Source: an uncultured Paracoccus sp. (GTDB taxonomy: Bacteria; Pseudomonadota; Alphaproteobacteria; Rhodobacterales; Rhodobacteraceae). From it: a stretch of DNA of 64,000 bases. The stretch lies in NCBI RefSeq assembly GCF_947487305.1, contig NZ_CANKWH010000013.1, positions 1 through 64,000 on the forward strand, in the 5' to 3' direction. The notes beneath the pieces were generated by a model that did no database searches, was not told where the DNA came from, and saw nothing but the letters and a program-made list of their open reading frames with translations. Positions 17,900-27,706 of the stretch are shown here, in pieces (position 1 is the first letter of the stretch; the number at the start of each line of letters is the position of its first letter). The position numbers and the translations under genes were made by a program.

Positions 17900-17950
17900 T
17901 CAGTCAAAGACTGTCACATTTCCTTCACAAAATGGTTGCGGGACTGTCAC
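17900..17950 (+). promoter_or_regulatory. Pho-box-like direct repeats upstream of ugpB
   Basis: Seven-base units TCAGTCA (17900), CTGTCAC (17911) and CCTTCAC (17922), and again CTGTCAC (17944), all in an 11-base register, as in PhoB operators (CTGTCAT-type units, 4-base spacers). ugp operons are PhoB-controlled in many bacteria, so phosphate-starvation control is likely. The ribosome binding site AGGAGGA lies at about 17990. Confidence 0.7.
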
Positions 17951-18004
17951 GGCGGGAGGCTAGACCGCGTCAGTACCCATGACCTCAGCAGGAGGAAAAA
18001 TCTT

Positions 18005-19318
18005 ATGAAATCATTGTTTACGGCTTCGGCCGTCGCGCTTGCGCTGTCGGCCATGTCGGCCAATGCGCAGACCGAGATCCAGTGGTGGCACGCCATGGGC
18101 GGCGAGCTGGGCGCCAAGCTGGAAGAGATCGTCAAGGGCTTCAATGACAGCCAGACCGATTACAAGGTTGTCCCCTCCTACAAGGGCACCTATCCGGAGA
18201 CCATGACTGCGGCGATCGCGGCCTTCCGCGCCAAGGAACAGCCCGCCATCGTGCAGGTCTTCGAGGTCGGCACCGGCACGATGATGGCCGCACAGGGCGC
18301 CGTCATCCCGGTTCACCAGCTGATGAAGGATCAGGGCGCGGCCTTCGACCAGTCGGCCTTCCTGCCCTCGGTCGTCGGCTATTACACCGACACCGACGGC
18401 AACATGCTGTCCATGCCCTTCAACAGCTCGACCCCGATTCTCTATTACAACAAGTCGGTCTTCGAGAAGGCCGGGCTGGACCCGAACACCCCGCCCAAGA
18501 CCTGGGCCGAAATGGAAGAATTTTCCAAGAAGATCATCGACTCGGGTGCAGCCAGCTGCGGCTTCACCACCGGCTGGATCAGCTGGATCCAGACCGAGAA
18601 CCTCAGCGCCTGGCACAACCAGCCGATCGGCACGCTGGAAAACGGCTTCGGCGGGCTGGACGCGCGCCTGACCGTCAACGGGCCGGTGCAGGTCAAGCAT
18701 TGGGGCAACCTGAAGAAATGGGCCGATGAGGGCATCTTCAAATATGGCGGCCCGGTCGGCGGCGACAACGCGCCGCCCATGTTCTATTCGCAGGAATGCG
18801 CGATGATCATGAACAGCTCGGCCAGCCGTGCCGGCGTCATCGCCAACGCCAAGGACTTCGAACTGGGCTTCGGCATGCTGCCCTATTACGACGATGTCGA
18901 GGGCGCGCCACAGAACTCGATCATCGGCGGCGCCACGCTCTGGGTGCTGTCGGGCCGTCCGGACGAGGAATATGCCGGCGCCGCGAAGTTCTTCGAATAC
19001 CTCTCCAGCCCGGCGGTTCAGGCCGATTGGGCCTCGTTCTCGGGCTACCTGCCGATCACCCAGGCGGCAGCCGACGAGATGGCCGGCTTCTTCGGCGAGA
19101 ACCCGGGTGCCGATACCGGTCTGAAGCAGATCACGCTGAACACGCCGACCGAGAACTCCAAGGGCCTGCGCTTCGGCAACTATGTCCAGATCCGCGGCAT
19201 CATCGACGAGGAGTTTGAACAGCTCATGTCGGGGTCCAAGGATGCCCAGGGCGCGCTGGATGGCGTGGTCGAGCGTGGCAATGCGCTGATCGAGGAATTC
19301 CAGGCGCAGAACCAGTAA
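18005..19318 (+). CDS. ugpB: sn-glycerol-3-phosphate ABC transporter, substrate-binding protein
   Basis: A 437-residue periplasmic protein with a signal peptide (MKSLFTASAVALALSAMSANAQ) followed by TEIQWWHAMGGELGAKLEEI, the conserved UgpB start. Further UgpB landmarks are PFNSSTPILYYNKSVF and NSSASRAGV. It delivers glycerol-3-phosphate or glycerophosphodiesters to the UgpAE permease. A strong AGGAGGA precedes the ATG. It is the first gene of ugpBAEC, behind the Pho-box-like repeats. Confidence 0.97.
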   Translation: MKSLFTASAVALALSAMSANAQTEIQWWHAMGGELGAKLEEIVKGFNDSQTDYKVVPSYKGTYPETMTAAIAAFRAKEQPAIVQVFEVGTGTMMAAQGAVIPVHQLMKDQGAAFDQSAFLPSVVGYYTDTDGNMLSMPFNSSTPILYYNKSVFEKAGLDPNTPPKTWAEMEEFSKKIIDSGAASCGFTTGWISWIQTENLSAWHNQPIGTLENGFGGLDARLTVNGPVQVKHWGNLKKWADEGIFKYGGPVGGDNAPPMFYSQECAMIMNSSASRAGVIANAKDFELGFGMLPYYDDVEGAPQNSIIGGATLWVLSGRPDEEYAGAAKFFEYLSSPAVQADWASFSGYLPITQAAADEMAGFFGENPGADTGLKQITLNTPTENSKGLRFGNYVQIRGIIDEEFEQLMSGSKDAQGALDGVVERGNALIEEFQAQNQ

Positions 19319-19378
19319 TCTGATCCCGGGAGCCGCGCCGATGGTGCGGCCCCCATCCCCCCGGACCCGAGTGACAAG

Positions 19379-20257
19379 ATGAAGCGCACGATCTTTCGCA
19401 ACCAGCTTTTGCCCTGGCTTCTGCTGGCCCCCCAATTGGCCATCACCTTCATCTTCTTCATCTGGCCCGCCGCACAGGCCGTCTGGCAAAGCTTCCTGCG
19501 CGAAGATGCCTTCGGGATGAAGTCCACCTTCGTCGGCATGGCGAATTACTGGCGGCTGCTCGACAGCCCCGAATACCTGAACTCGCTGCAGGTGACTGCG
19601 GTCTTTGCCGTCTCGGTAACGATCCTGTCCATGGGCTTCTCGCTGCTTCTCGCGGTTGCGGTCGATCGGATGATCCGCTCGGCCCAGACCTACACGACGC
19701 TGCTCGTCTGGCCCTATGCCGTCGCCCCTGCCGTCGCCGGCATCCTGTGGTGGTTCATCTTCAACCCGACCATCGGCATCCTGCCCTATCTTCTGGATCA
19801 GGTCGGCTATAACTGGAACCATATCAGCGACAAGGGCGATGCGATGCTACTGGTGGTGATCGCCAGCGCCTGGAAGCAGATCAGCTATAACTTCCTGTTC
19901 TTCGTCGCCGGGTTGCAGTCCATTCCTGCGTCCCTGCGCGAAGCTGCCGCCATCGACGGCGCCGGCCCGGTGAAGCGTTTCTTCACCATCACCCTGCCGC
20001 TGATCTCGCCCACGACCTTCTTCCTTCTGGTCGTGAACATCGTCTACGCCATGTTCGACACCTTCGCGGTCATCGACAGCACCACCGAGGGCGGCCCGGC
20101 GCAGGCCACCAACATCATGGTCTACAAGGTCTATTTCGACGGCTTCGTCGGCCAGAACCTTGGCAGTTCCGGCGCGCAATCGGTGATCCTGATGCTGATC
20201 GTGATCGCGCTGACGGTGATCCAGTTCCGCTGGGTCGAGAAGAAGGTCGAATACTGA
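19379..20257 (+). CDS. ugpA: sn-glycerol-3-phosphate ABC transporter permease UgpA
   Basis: A 292-residue inner-membrane permease ([20 protein letters not shown]) with about six membrane helices and the EAA loop ([26 protein letters not shown]) that contacts the ATPase. It forms a heterodimer with UgpE. The stop overlaps the ugpE start (TGATG). Confidence 0.96.
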   Translation: MKRTIFRNQLLPWLLLAPQLAITFIFFIWPAAQAVWQSFLREDAFGMKSTFVGMANYWRLLDSPEYLNSLQVTAVFAVSVTILSMGFSLLLAVAVDRMIRSAQTYTTLLVWPYAVAPAVAGILWWFIFNPTIGILPYLLDQVGYNWNHISDKGDAMLLVVIASAWKQISYNFLFFVAGLQSIPASLREAAAIDGAGPVKRFFTITLPLISPTTFFLLVVNIVYAMFDTFAVIDSTTEGGPAQATNIMVYKVYFDGFVGQNLGSSGAQSVILMLIVIALTVIQFRWVEKKVEY

Positions 20258-21105
20258 TGATCGAGAACCGCCCCGGCCTGAACCTTCTGGCGCATCTGGT
20301 GCTGATCCTCGGCGTGGCCATCGTCGCCATGCCGGTCTGGATCGCCTTCGTCGCCTCGACCCATACCGCCACCGACTTTTCCTCGGGCACCATCCCGATG
20401 TGGCCCGGCCCGCATCTGATCGAGAATTATTCGCGGATGCTCGACAGCGGCCTTTCCACCAGCGGCACCCCGCCGGTCGGGATGATGATGCTGAACAGCC
20501 TCGTCATGGCGCTGATGATCGCCATCGGCAAGATCATCATCTCGGTGCTCTCGGCCTTCGCCATCGTCTATTTCCGCTTCCCGCTGCGCAATCTCGCCTT
20601 CTGGTGCATCTTCATCACCCTGATGCTGCCGGTCGAGGTGCGCATCGTGCCGACCTTCCAGGTGGTCGCGGGGCTGGGGCTGTTGAACAGCTATGCCGGC
20701 CTGTCGATCCCGCTGATTGCCTCGGCCACGGCGACCTTCCTGTTCCGGCAGGTCTTCCTGACCATCCCGGACGAACTGACCGAGGCCGCCCGGATCGACG
20801 GCGCCGGGCCGATGAAATTCTTCCGCGACATCCTTCTGCCGCTGTCGCGCACCAATATCGCGGCGCTGTTCGTGATCCTGTTCATCTATGGCTGGAACCA
20901 GTACCTGTGGCCGCTCCTGGTCACCACCGATTCCAGCTATTACACCATCGTTGCGGGCATCAAGCGCATGGCCGACGCGGTGGACGGGCTGCCGCAATGG
21001 CATCTGGTGATGGCGACCGCCGTCATGGCGATGCTGCCGCCCGTCGCCGTGGTCATTGCCATGCAGAAGCTGTTCGTCAAAGGTCTTGTCGAGACGGAGA
21101 AATAA
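20257..21105 (+). CDS. ugpE: sn-glycerol-3-phosphate ABC transporter permease UgpE
   Basis: A 282-residue permease with six membrane helices and the EAA loop ([26 protein letters not shown]). It begins [19 protein letters not shown]. It starts inside the ugpA stop and ends 2 bases before the ugpC start, so the operon is tightly coupled. Confidence 0.96.
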   Translation: MIENRPGLNLLAHLVLILGVAIVAMPVWIAFVASTHTATDFSSGTIPMWPGPHLIENYSRMLDSGLSTSGTPPVGMMMLNSLVMALMIAIGKIIISVLSAFAIVYFRFPLRNLAFWCIFITLMLPVEVRIVPTFQVVAGLGLLNSYAGLSIPLIASATATFLFRQVFLTIPDELTEAARIDGAGPMKFFRDILLPLSRTNIAALFVILFIYGWNQYLWPLLVTTDSSYYTIVAGIKRMADAVDGLPQWHLVMATAVMAMLPPVAVVIAMQKLFVKGLVETEK

Positions 21106-21107
21106 TC

Positions 21108-22115
21108 GTGGCATCCATCACTCTGGAGAATGTCGGCAAGGTCTATCCCGGCGGCACCCGCGCCATCGGCGACGTGAATATCGACATCGCCGATGGCGAG
21201 TTCATCGTGCTGGTCGGGCCTTCGGGCTGCGGCAAGTCCACGCTTCTGCGCATGGTCGCGGGGCTGGAAAGCATCACCGATGGCACGGTCAGGATCGCGG
21301 ATCGCGTGGTCAACGAGATCGAGCCGGCCGACCGCGACATCGCCATGGTGTTCCAGAACTATGCGCTCTACCCGCATATGTCGGTGCGCCAGAACCTCGA
21401 ATACGGCCTGAAGAACCGCGGCACCAAGCGCGACGAGATCGACCGTCGCGTGGCCGAGGCGGCGGGCATCCTGCAGCTTGAACCCTATCTGGACCGCAAG
21501 CCCCGGGCTCTCAGCGGCGGCCAGCGCCAGCGCGTCGCCATGGGCCGCGCCATCGTGCGCGAACCGGCGGCCTTCCTCTTCGACGAGCCGCTGTCGAACC
21601 TCGACGCGAAACTGCGCGTGGCCATGCGGCTGGAAATCAAGGAGTTGCAGAAGCGCCTGCGCACCACCAGCCTCTATGTCACCCATGACCAGCTTGAGGC
21701 GATGACGCTGGCCGACCGGCTGGTCGTCTTGAACATGGGCAAGGTCGAACAGATCGGCACGCCGCTCGAGGTCTATCGCCGCCCCGCCTCGGCCTTTGTC
21801 GCAGGCTTCATCGGCAGCCCGGCCATGAACCTGATCCCCGCCCGCGCGGTGCCGCATCTGCCGGGCAGCGCCCATGCCGGTCTACTGGGCATCCGCCCCG
21901 AGGACATGGACATCACCGCCGATGGCCCGATCGTGCTGCGCATCAACGCGGTCGAGGAACTGGGCGCACAGCGGCTTGTTCACGGTCTGGTCGGCGGCGA
22001 GGCCTTCACCGTCACCGCCCCGTCGGATGCCGATCTGGGGGAGGTGCTGCGCCTGTCGGTTCCGACGCAGGCGCTGCACCGCTTCGACGCGGAGAGCGGC
22101 AAGCGGCTGGACTGA
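21108..22115 (+). CDS. ugpC: sn-glycerol-3-phosphate ABC transporter ATP-binding protein UgpC
   Basis: A 335-residue ATPase starting at GTG 21108 ([16 protein letters not shown]). Walker A is GPSGCGKST, the Q-loop [11 protein letters not shown], the signature [14 protein letters not shown], Walker [12 protein letters not shown] and the H-loop [10 protein letters not shown]. The C-terminal regulatory domain (TOBE/OB fold) starts near residue 240. It powers UgpAE. A hairpin GGGCAGGG / CCCTGCCC follows at 22122-22143 but has no T-run. Confidence 0.96.
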   Translation: MASITLENVGKVYPGGTRAIGDVNIDIADGEFIVLVGPSGCGKSTLLRMVAGLESITDGTVRIADRVVNEIEPADRDIAMVFQNYALYPHMSVRQNLEYGLKNRGTKRDEIDRRVAEAAGILQLEPYLDRKPRALSGGQRQRVAMGRAIVREPAAFLFDEPLSNLDAKLRVAMRLEIKELQKRLRTTSLYVTHDQLEAMTLADRLVVLNMGKVEQIGTPLEVYRRPASAFVAGFIGSPAMNLIPARAVPHLPGSAHAGLLGIRPEDMDITADGPIVLRINAVEELGAQRLVHGLVGGEAFTVTAPSDADLGEVLRLSVPTQALHRFDAESGKRLD

Positions 22116-22271
22116 GATCCGGGCAGGGTCTCCGCCCTGCCCCACGCCCAAACACATCCGGTCACAAGGTTGAGCAATTCCCCCTGCGCAACCCTCTGCG
22201 GTTGATGTTCTCTCTTTGTTCTGACGTTAACCTGTGTTAATCTTTTGCTGCCAGCAAGAGGAATCTGTGTC

Positions 22272-23378
22272 ATGTGTTTTGCGGTCTGCGGCAACGCCAC
22301 TCATCACCCGATCAACTGCATCGTCCCCCCGCATATGCTGCGCGTCATCGCCCTGCGCGGTGACGAAAAGGTGGCCGACATGGCCCGCAGCCTCTTGAAG
22401 CAGACCGAGCAATTGCGGCAGGAACGGCAGGAACAGGGGCATGTCACCCCGCCCCCGCCCGACCAGCCCACCGCCGCCGTCGCGCGGGGCGGCAAGCGGC
22501 GCAGCGCCGCACCCGGCTTCAGCCCCGACCGCCGCATCCATGATGGCGAGAACAAGGCCGCCCTGCCCGGCAAGCTGGTCCGGTCCGAAGGCGACGACCC
22601 CACCGGCAATGCCGATGTCGACAATGCCTATGACGGCGCGGGCGAGGTCTTCTCGCTCTATGCCACCCAGTTCAACCGCAACTCGCTGGATGGCGAGGGC
22701 CAGTCGCTGATCGCCACGGTGAACCACCGCCGCAACTACAACAACGCCTTCTGGGACGGTCGGCAGATGGCCTATGGCAATGGCGACGGCAAGCTGTTCA
22801 AGACCTTCATCGACCTCTCGGTGATCGCGCACGAGATGACCCATGGTGTCGTCCAGCATTCCGGCGGGCTGGTCTATCAGGACCAGTCAGGCGCCCTGAA
22901 TGAAAGCATCGCCGATGTCTTCGGCGCCATCGCGGTCCAGCGCCATCTGGGGCAGGATGTGGATGCGGCCGACTGGATCATCGGCGGCGGTATCCTTGGC
23001 CCCGATGTTAAGGGCGTGGGCCTGCGCAGCATGAAGGCCCCCGGCACCGCCTATGCCGACGAGCTTCTGGGTCAGGACCCGCAGCCCTTCCACATGGACA
23101 ATTTCCTGTCCACGACCGATGACAATGGCGGGGTGCATATCAACTCGGGCATCCCCAACCACGCCTTTTACCTCTATTGCCAGTATCTTGGCGGCAATTC
23201 CTGGGAGAAGCCGGGACAGATCTGGTATCGCGCCCTGCAGGACCTGAACAACCCGTTGGCCAGCTTTGCCGACTGGTGCCAGCAGACCGTGGATGCGGCC
23301 ATCGGCATCCACGGGCTCGGCAGCACCGAGGTCATCATGCTGCGCCGGGCGTGGAAACTGGTCGGGCTTCCCGCCTGA
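22272..23378 (+). CDS. Thermolysin-like (M4, protealysin group) metalloprotease
   Basis: A 368-residue zinc protease. The start at 22272 gives an N-terminus with INCIVPPHMLRVIALRG, the short propeptide-type start of protealysin-like M4 enzymes; no signal peptide is seen. The zinc motif HEMTH is at residues 187-191, with Glu188 catalytic, and the third ligand Glu lies in ALNESIADVFG (residue ~211). The catalytic His is in the segment HINSGIPNHAF. GAGGA lies 10 bases upstream of the ATG. The next gene encodes an emfourin-like inhibitor, the pairing known for protealysin. Confidence 0.93.
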   Translation: MCFAVCGNATHHPINCIVPPHMLRVIALRGDEKVADMARSLLKQTEQLRQERQEQGHVTPPPPDQPTAAVARGGKRRSAAPGFSPDRRIHDGENKAALPGKLVRSEGDDPTGNADVDNAYDGAGEVFSLYATQFNRNSLDGEGQSLIATVNHRRNYNNAFWDGRQMAYGNGDGKLFKTFIDLSVIAHEMTHGVVQHSGGLVYQDQSGALNESIADVFGAIAVQRHLGQDVDAADWIIGGGILGPDVKGVGLRSMKAPGTAYADELLGQDPQPFHMDNFLSTTDDNGGVHINSGIPNHAFYLYCQYLGGNSWEKPGQIWYRALQDLNNPLASFADWCQQTVDAAIGIHGLGSTEVIMLRRAWKLVGLPA

Positions 23379-23487
23379 TCGGGACCCGCTGAGGCAACCT
23401 GTCCATAGAGTGATCTTGCCGGAATCGCCCGTCGCGCCTATCTTTCGCGCGATGAGTTGCACAACGGTAACGGCTGGATGCATTGCC

Positions 23488-23775
23488 ATGATCATTGAAA
23501 TCTCGTCCAGCGGCGGCTTCGGCGGGATCGCTGCGGCTGGCGTCAAGAAGCGGATCGACGTGGACCAGCAATCCGCGGCGGTCCAGCAGGAGATCTGCGA
23601 ATATTTCGAGCCGCGAGATCTGGACCAACTCGCCTCGCGCAGCGTCAGGTCACGCTCGGCCGATGCGATGGTCTACAAGATCACCGTGACCGATCCGAAG
23701 GATGGGCAGCATGTCTATTCAATCCCCGAGGACCAGCTGCCGCCCGAGATGCTGGATCTGATCGACTCGATGTAG
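23488..23775 (+). CDS. Emfourin-like inhibitor of M4 protease
   Basis: A 95-residue protein starting MIIEISSSGGFGGIAAAGVK and ending QLPPEMLDLIDSM. The N-terminal strand followed by a GGF-containing segment and the PEDQLPPE end fit emfourin, the proteinaceous inhibitor of protealysin, which is encoded next to M4 proteases. The upstream ATG at 23451 would add a cysteine-rich stretch and is less likely. The gap to the protease stop is 109 bases. Identification rests on motif memory plus position. Confidence 0.75.
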   Translation: MIIEISSSGGFGGIAAAGVKKRIDVDQQSAAVQQEICEYFEPRDLDQLASRSVRSRSADAMVYKITVTDPKDGQHVYSIPEDQLPPEMLDLIDSM

Positions 23776-23778
23776 GCA

Positions 23779-23850
23779 GGCCGCGCGACCGGTGCACGCC
23801 CTGTGCACCATCGGTGCACGGGCCGTGCGGCCAGAAACCCAGCATTTTCT
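23779..23850. terminator. Hairpins between convergent genes
   Basis: The stretch holds GGTGCAC-GCCCT-GTGCACC within a wider GCCGCGCG...CGTGCGGC inverted repeat, with GGTGCACG occurring twice, and then CAGAAA-(8)-TTTCTG. It separates the emfourin-like gene (+) and the DUF475 gene (-) and may terminate both. It lacks a clear T-run. Confidence 0.4.
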
Positions 23851-23895
23851 GGCATTTTCCGCGCTCAGCGCCCCGGTATTGCGCAGGCACCGAAC

Positions 23896-24966
23896 TCAGC
23901 CGTTGCGCGCCTCTTCCTCATCCGCCTCGCGCTCTCGGTGCCGTCTGTTCCAGATCAGGCTGCTGATGAAGGCCATGCCGATGAAGCCCGCGCCCAGAAG
24001 GCCGGTCACCGCCTCCGGGATATGCCACATGGTCTGGCCGAACATGATGACGCTGAGGATCAGGATCGACCAGAAAGCCCCATGTTCCAGAAAGCGGAAC
24101 TCGGCCAGTGTCCCCCTCTCGACCAGCATCACCGTCATCGCCCGCACATACATCGCCCCGATGCCAAGACCGATGGCGATCAGGAACAGGTTCTGCGTCA
24201 GGGCAAATGCGCCGATCACCCCGTCAAAGCTGAACGAGGCATCCAGCACTTCGAGGTAGAGAAAGGCGCCGAACCCGCCCTGCGCCGCCGCGCCCGCGCT
24301 TTTGCCCCAGCGGTCCAGAACATGCCCCAGCGCATCCACGGCCAGAAAGGTCACGATCCCGCACATGGCCGAGAACATGAAGATCTTCTCGTCCCTGACC
24401 GGCAGCAGCCAGACGAACAGCAGGATGATGACGAGGACGAAACCGACCTCCATCCCCCGGACCGAACCGAGGGCGCGCAGCGCCCGCTCCAGCCGGCCGA
24501 TCCAGTCCACGTCCTTTGACTGGTCGAAGAAGAAGCTGAGCGCCACCAGCATCAGGAACGACCCGCCGAAGGCCGCGATCGGCAGATGCGCCTCGCCCAT
24601 GATCCGGGCGTATTCGCCGGGTTCGGTGGCGGCCAGCATGACGGCGGCCCATGGCCCGATCTTGGCCGCGATCACCACGATGATCAGCGGGAACAACAGC
24701 CGCATCCCGAAGACCGCGATCAGGATGCCCCAGGTCAGGAAGCGCCGCTGCCAGATTGGCGACATGGTTTTCAGCTTGTTGGCATTGACGATGGCATTGT
24801 CGAAGGACAGCGAGATTTCCAGCACCGCCAGCACCGCCGCGATCAAGAGAAACGACATCGCCCCTGAACTGCGGCCGGTGAATTCCCAGCCAATGAACCC
24901 GGCCAGCGCCACGCCCAGCACCGTCACGATCAGCGGCCAGACCAGATAGGACATCGTCGAACGCAT
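23896..24966 (-). CDS. DUF475 (TerC-superfamily) membrane protein
   Basis: A 356-residue membrane protein with about nine helices. It contains LEISLSFDNAIVNANKLKTM and LEVLDASFSFDGVIGAFALT, the two acidic intramembrane SFDNA/SFDG motifs of the DUF475/TerC superfamily, proposed to handle metal ions. The C-terminus is charged (RRHREREADEEEARNG). It lies 50 bases downstream of the CorA gene, suggesting co-transcription and a link to metal homeostasis. Confidence 0.9.
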   Translation of the reverse strand: MRSTMSYLVWPLIVTVLGVALAGFIGWEFTGRSSGAMSFLLIAAVLAVLEISLSFDNAIVNANKLKTMSPIWQRRFLTWGILIAVFGMRLLFPLIIVVIAAKIGPWAAVMLAATEPGEYARIMGEAHLPIAAFGGSFLMLVALSFFFDQSKDVDWIGRLERALRALGSVRGMEVGFVLVIILLFVWLLPVRDEKIFMFSAMCGIVTFLAVDALGHVLDRWGKSAGAAAQGGFGAFLYLEVLDASFSFDGVIGAFALTQNLFLIAIGLGIGAMYVRAMTVMLVERGTLAEFRFLEHGAFWSILILSVIMFGQTMWHIPEAVTGLLGAGFIGMAFISSLIWNRRHREREADEEEARNG

Positions 24967-25016
24967 CTGCAGACCCCTTACCTTCCTTTGGTTCAGTCGC
25001 GCCCGAAATCAGCGCG

Positions 25017-25976
25017 CTACAGCCATTTCTTCCAGCGCAGCACGAGATAGGTGCCGACCGCCGAGGCAACCATCATCACAAGCGCCATGGCATAGCCCCA
25101 GCGTTGCTGCAGTTCCGGCATGACCTCGAAATTCATGCCATAGATGCTGGCGATCAGTGTCGGCGGCAGGAACAGCGCGGCGATGACCGACAGGATCCGC
25201 ACCGTCTTGTTCTGCTGCAGATTGATCATCCCCAGCGTGGTGTCGACCGACAGGCTGACCCGCGAGGACAGGAAATCGGCATGAACCTCCAGTGCCTGCA
25301 CATCGCGCTGCTGGCCCCGCAGCACCGCCCGGATCTTGGCGCTATCGGGGCGCTCGTCGGTGGTGGCGGTGTAGAAGGCCAGAAGCCGCTCGATCGTCAG
25401 CAGGCCAAGCCGCACCCTCGCCATCAGTTCAGCTTCGGCCCCCACCTTGGACAATGCCGCCTGCAGCACCGCCGAGGGGCTGTCGGCACCGGCATCGAAA
25501 ACCTTCAGCACCGTTGCATCCAGCACGCGGCCCGAGTTTTCCAGAATATCGGCGAGCCGGGCAATGATCTCTTCGATCAGGCCCAGGAACAGCCGCTCGG
25601 CCGAGCGGCAGCCGGTGGTCGAGCGTTCGGCCCGGTCGGGAAAGGTGTTGAAGGGGCGCGGCGCGTGGTGGCGGACGGTGACCAGCCGGGTCGGCGACAG
25701 CAGAAAGGCCACCGGCATGGCGACCCTCGTGCCATCGGGCAATTCGCCGGGCAGAACGGCGGTCATGTATTCGGTATCGCCCTCGCGGTAGAGCCGGTTC
25801 GAGATCTCGATCTCTTCCATATCGGCGAGGCTCGGCACGTCGATCCCCAGCGCGGTCGCGTCGGCGATCTGCTTGTCGGTTGGCGACCAGAGGTCGATCC
25901 AGATCGCCTCGGCCAGACCCACCCCCTCGGGCAGCGGGACCAGCTTGTTGCCGGCCAGCGTATAGGCGCGGATCAC
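25017..25976 (-). CDS. CorA family divalent cation transporter
   Basis: A 319-residue protein starting at GTG 25976, which overlaps the glycerate kinase stop (GTGA). The C-terminus carries two membrane helices with the CorA signature YGMNFEVMPE between them and ends LVLRWKKWL. The N-terminal cytosolic domain includes WIDLWSPTDKQIADATALGI. CorA forms pentameric Mg2+/Co2+ channels; some family members (ZntB) export zinc, which cannot be told apart here. Confidence 0.93.
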   Translation of the reverse strand: MIRAYTLAGNKLVPLPEGVGLAEAIWIDLWSPTDKQIADATALGIDVPSLADMEEIEISNRLYREGDTEYMTAVLPGELPDGTRVAMPVAFLLSPTRLVTVRHHAPRPFNTFPDRAERSTTGCRSAERLFLGLIEEIIARLADILENSGRVLDATVLKVFDAGADSPSAVLQAALSKVGAEAELMARVRLGLLTIERLLAFYTATTDERPDSAKIRAVLRGQQRDVQALEVHADFLSSRVSLSVDTTLGMINLQQNKTVRILSVIAALFLPPTLIASIYGMNFEVMPELQQRWGYAMALVMMVASAVGTYLVLRWKKWL

Positions 25977-27211
25977 GCCACCGTCCCGCGCATGAAGATC
26001 GCCAAATCGGCGACATTGGTACCGGTCGGGCCGGTGATGACCAGAGCCTTGCCGGCCTTCAGCGCCGGGGTGGAGTCGTTGCGCGCCAGCGCGTCATCAG
26101 GATCGATGCCGGCCTTGCGGATCAGGCCGATGGTTTCGGGGCCGACCAGCCCGCCGGCCGCCTGCCCCGGCCCGTCACGGCCATCGGTGCCGACGCTGGC
26201 AAAGACCCAGTCGCCTGCCAGCGCCTCGCTGGCAATTCGCGCGAAACGCAACGCCAGTTCCTGGTTGCGCCCACCCATGCCCTTGCCGGTCAGAGTCACC
26301 GTCGTCTCGCCACCGAAGGCCATGGCCGCGCCCTCGGGCAGGTCGCGCACCACGGCCAAAATCGCCTCGGCACAGTCCTGCACGTCGCCTTCCAGCGGGA
26401 TCGGCCCCTCGGAAGCCCCCGCCGCGACAATCGCCGCGACGCTTTGCGGGTTCGAGCCGATCAGGATGTTTCGCGCTTCGGGCAGCGCGCCGCGATCCTC
26501 GCCGCGCGCCAGCGCCTCCTGCACCGATCCGGGCAACCGGTCCCAGAGACCCAGATCGCGGGCCTTGGCGGCAGCCTCGGCCACCGTACCGATGGGCGCT
26601 ACGGTCGGACCCGAGGCAATGACGCGCAGGTCATCGCCCGGGACGTCGGAAAGGATAAGGGCAGTGACCGGGGCGCGGCTGGTACGCAGCCAGCCCCCGC
26701 CCTTCAGCCGCGACAGCGCCTGGCGGATCAGGTTGGTCTCGGTGATGTCCGCGCCCCCGGCCAGCAGCAGCTTGTTCACCGCCTGCTTGTCCTTCAGCGT
26801 CAGCCCGGTGATCGGCGCCGGCAGCATGGCCGAGCCACCGCCCGAGATCAGCGCCAGAACCCGGTCGTCTGGACCGGCCGATTGCAGGATCGCCTCGACC
26901 TCGCGCGCCGCCAGTTCGCCCGCCGCATCGGGCACCGGATGGCCCGAGGTCAGCACCCGCGCCCCCTCCAGCGGGGCATCATTGCCGGCATTGGTGATGA
27001 CCAGCGCAGTCGTGCCCTTGGGCAGGCCCGCCAGTGCTGCAACCGCCATGGCCCGTGCCGCCTTGCCAAGCGCGATCACATGCCAGCGACCGCCGGCGGC
27101 GGGTGGATCGGCCAGCGCCTGATCCAGGTTTGCTGTCACGCAAGCCGCGGGGTCCGCGGCCGCAATACCGGCGCGGATCAAGGCCATCGCGCGTTCGCCA
27201 AGCTCTGTCAT
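25973..27211 (-). CDS. Glycerate 2-kinase (GckA/MOFRL family)
   Basis: A 412-residue protein with the family features HVIALGKAARAM, GHPVPD, LALISGGGSAMLPAP and the C-terminal MOFRL domain (GGRNQELALRFA, GTDGRDGP). It phosphorylates glycerate to 2-phosphoglycerate and serves in the serine cycle or hydroxypyruvate metabolism. A 2-hydroxyacid dehydrogenase gene lies 0.5 kb upstream and could feed it, but a terminator separates them. Confidence 0.93.
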   Translation of the reverse strand: MTELGERAMALIRAGIAAADPAACVTANLDQALADPPAAGGRWHVIALGKAARAMAVAALAGLPKGTTALVITNAGNDAPLEGARVLTSGHPVPDAAGELAAREVEAILQSAGPDDRVLALISGGGSAMLPAPITGLTLKDKQAVNKLLLAGGADITETNLIRQALSRLKGGGWLRTSRAPVTALILSDVPGDDLRVIASGPTVAPIGTVAEAAAKARDLGLWDRLPGSVQEALARGEDRGALPEARNILIGSNPQSVAAIVAAGASEGPIPLEGDVQDCAEAILAVVRDLPEGAAMAFGGETTVTLTGKGMGGRNQELALRFARIASEALAGDWVFASVGTDGRDGPGQAAGGLVGPETIGLIRKAGIDPDDALARNDSTPALKAGKALVITGPTGTNVADLAIFMRGTVA

Positions 27212-27295
27212 GGCGCAAGATGAGCCTGTTTCGCTGAAAAAGGAAAGAGGCGTTCACGGACTGGCGGGCGCAAAGATCACCCGGTCCGGTGCCGC

Positions 27296-27327
27296 AAAAA
27301 AGCCGCCGCCGATTGCTCGGCGGCGGC
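27296..27327 (-). terminator. Rho-independent terminator downstream of csbD
   Basis: Read on the minus strand: GCCGCCGCC-GAGCAATC-GGCGGCGGC-TTTTTT, a perfect 9-bp stem with a T-run. It lies 77 bases past the csbD stop. Confidence 0.9.
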
Positions 27328-27404
27328 ATAAACTGGTGAACCTACAGGTGGGACTGGTGTCCCGCTTGCCGGTTGGCGCCCACCGGCAAAGCCGGTGTGC
27401 GATC

Positions 27405-27623
27405 TCAGAGGTTCTTCAGGTCCCGATCCACGTCACGCGCGAACTCGTCGACCTGCTTTTCGGCCTCGTCCTTGGTCCAGCCGTATTTCTCCTGCAGCTT
27501 GCCGGCCAGCTGCTCGCGGTTGCCGGCGACCTGATCGTATTCATCATCAGTCAGATCACCCCATTTGGCGCGAGCGGCACCTTTGAGCTGCTTCCACTTG
27601 CCTTCAACGATATCCCAGTTCAT
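27405..27623 (-). CDS. CsbD family stress protein
   Basis: A 72-residue hydrophilic protein beginning MNWDIVEGKWKQLKGAARAK and with QVAGNREQLAGKLQEKYGWT, the CsbD signature. CsbD proteins are small general stress proteins of unknown mechanism. AGGAG lies upstream of the ATG at good spacing. It is a single-gene unit with its own terminator. Confidence 0.95.
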   Translation of the reverse strand: MNWDIVEGKWKQLKGAARAKWGDLTDDEYDQVAGNREQLAGKLQEKYGWTKDEAEKQVDEFARDVDRDLKNL

Positions 27624-27706
27624 CGCGTGCTCCTTTCAAGAATTGCGCGTTGATTACGGGGATCAAACGCAGGGTTGGAAACGGCAGTTCCGCGATTGAG
27701 CAATTG

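Noticed and set aside
25104-27122. Plus-strand frame of 672 codons opposite corA and the glycerate kinase gene
   Set aside because: The opposite strand encodes two well-recognised proteins; the frame shows no family features and results from high GC.
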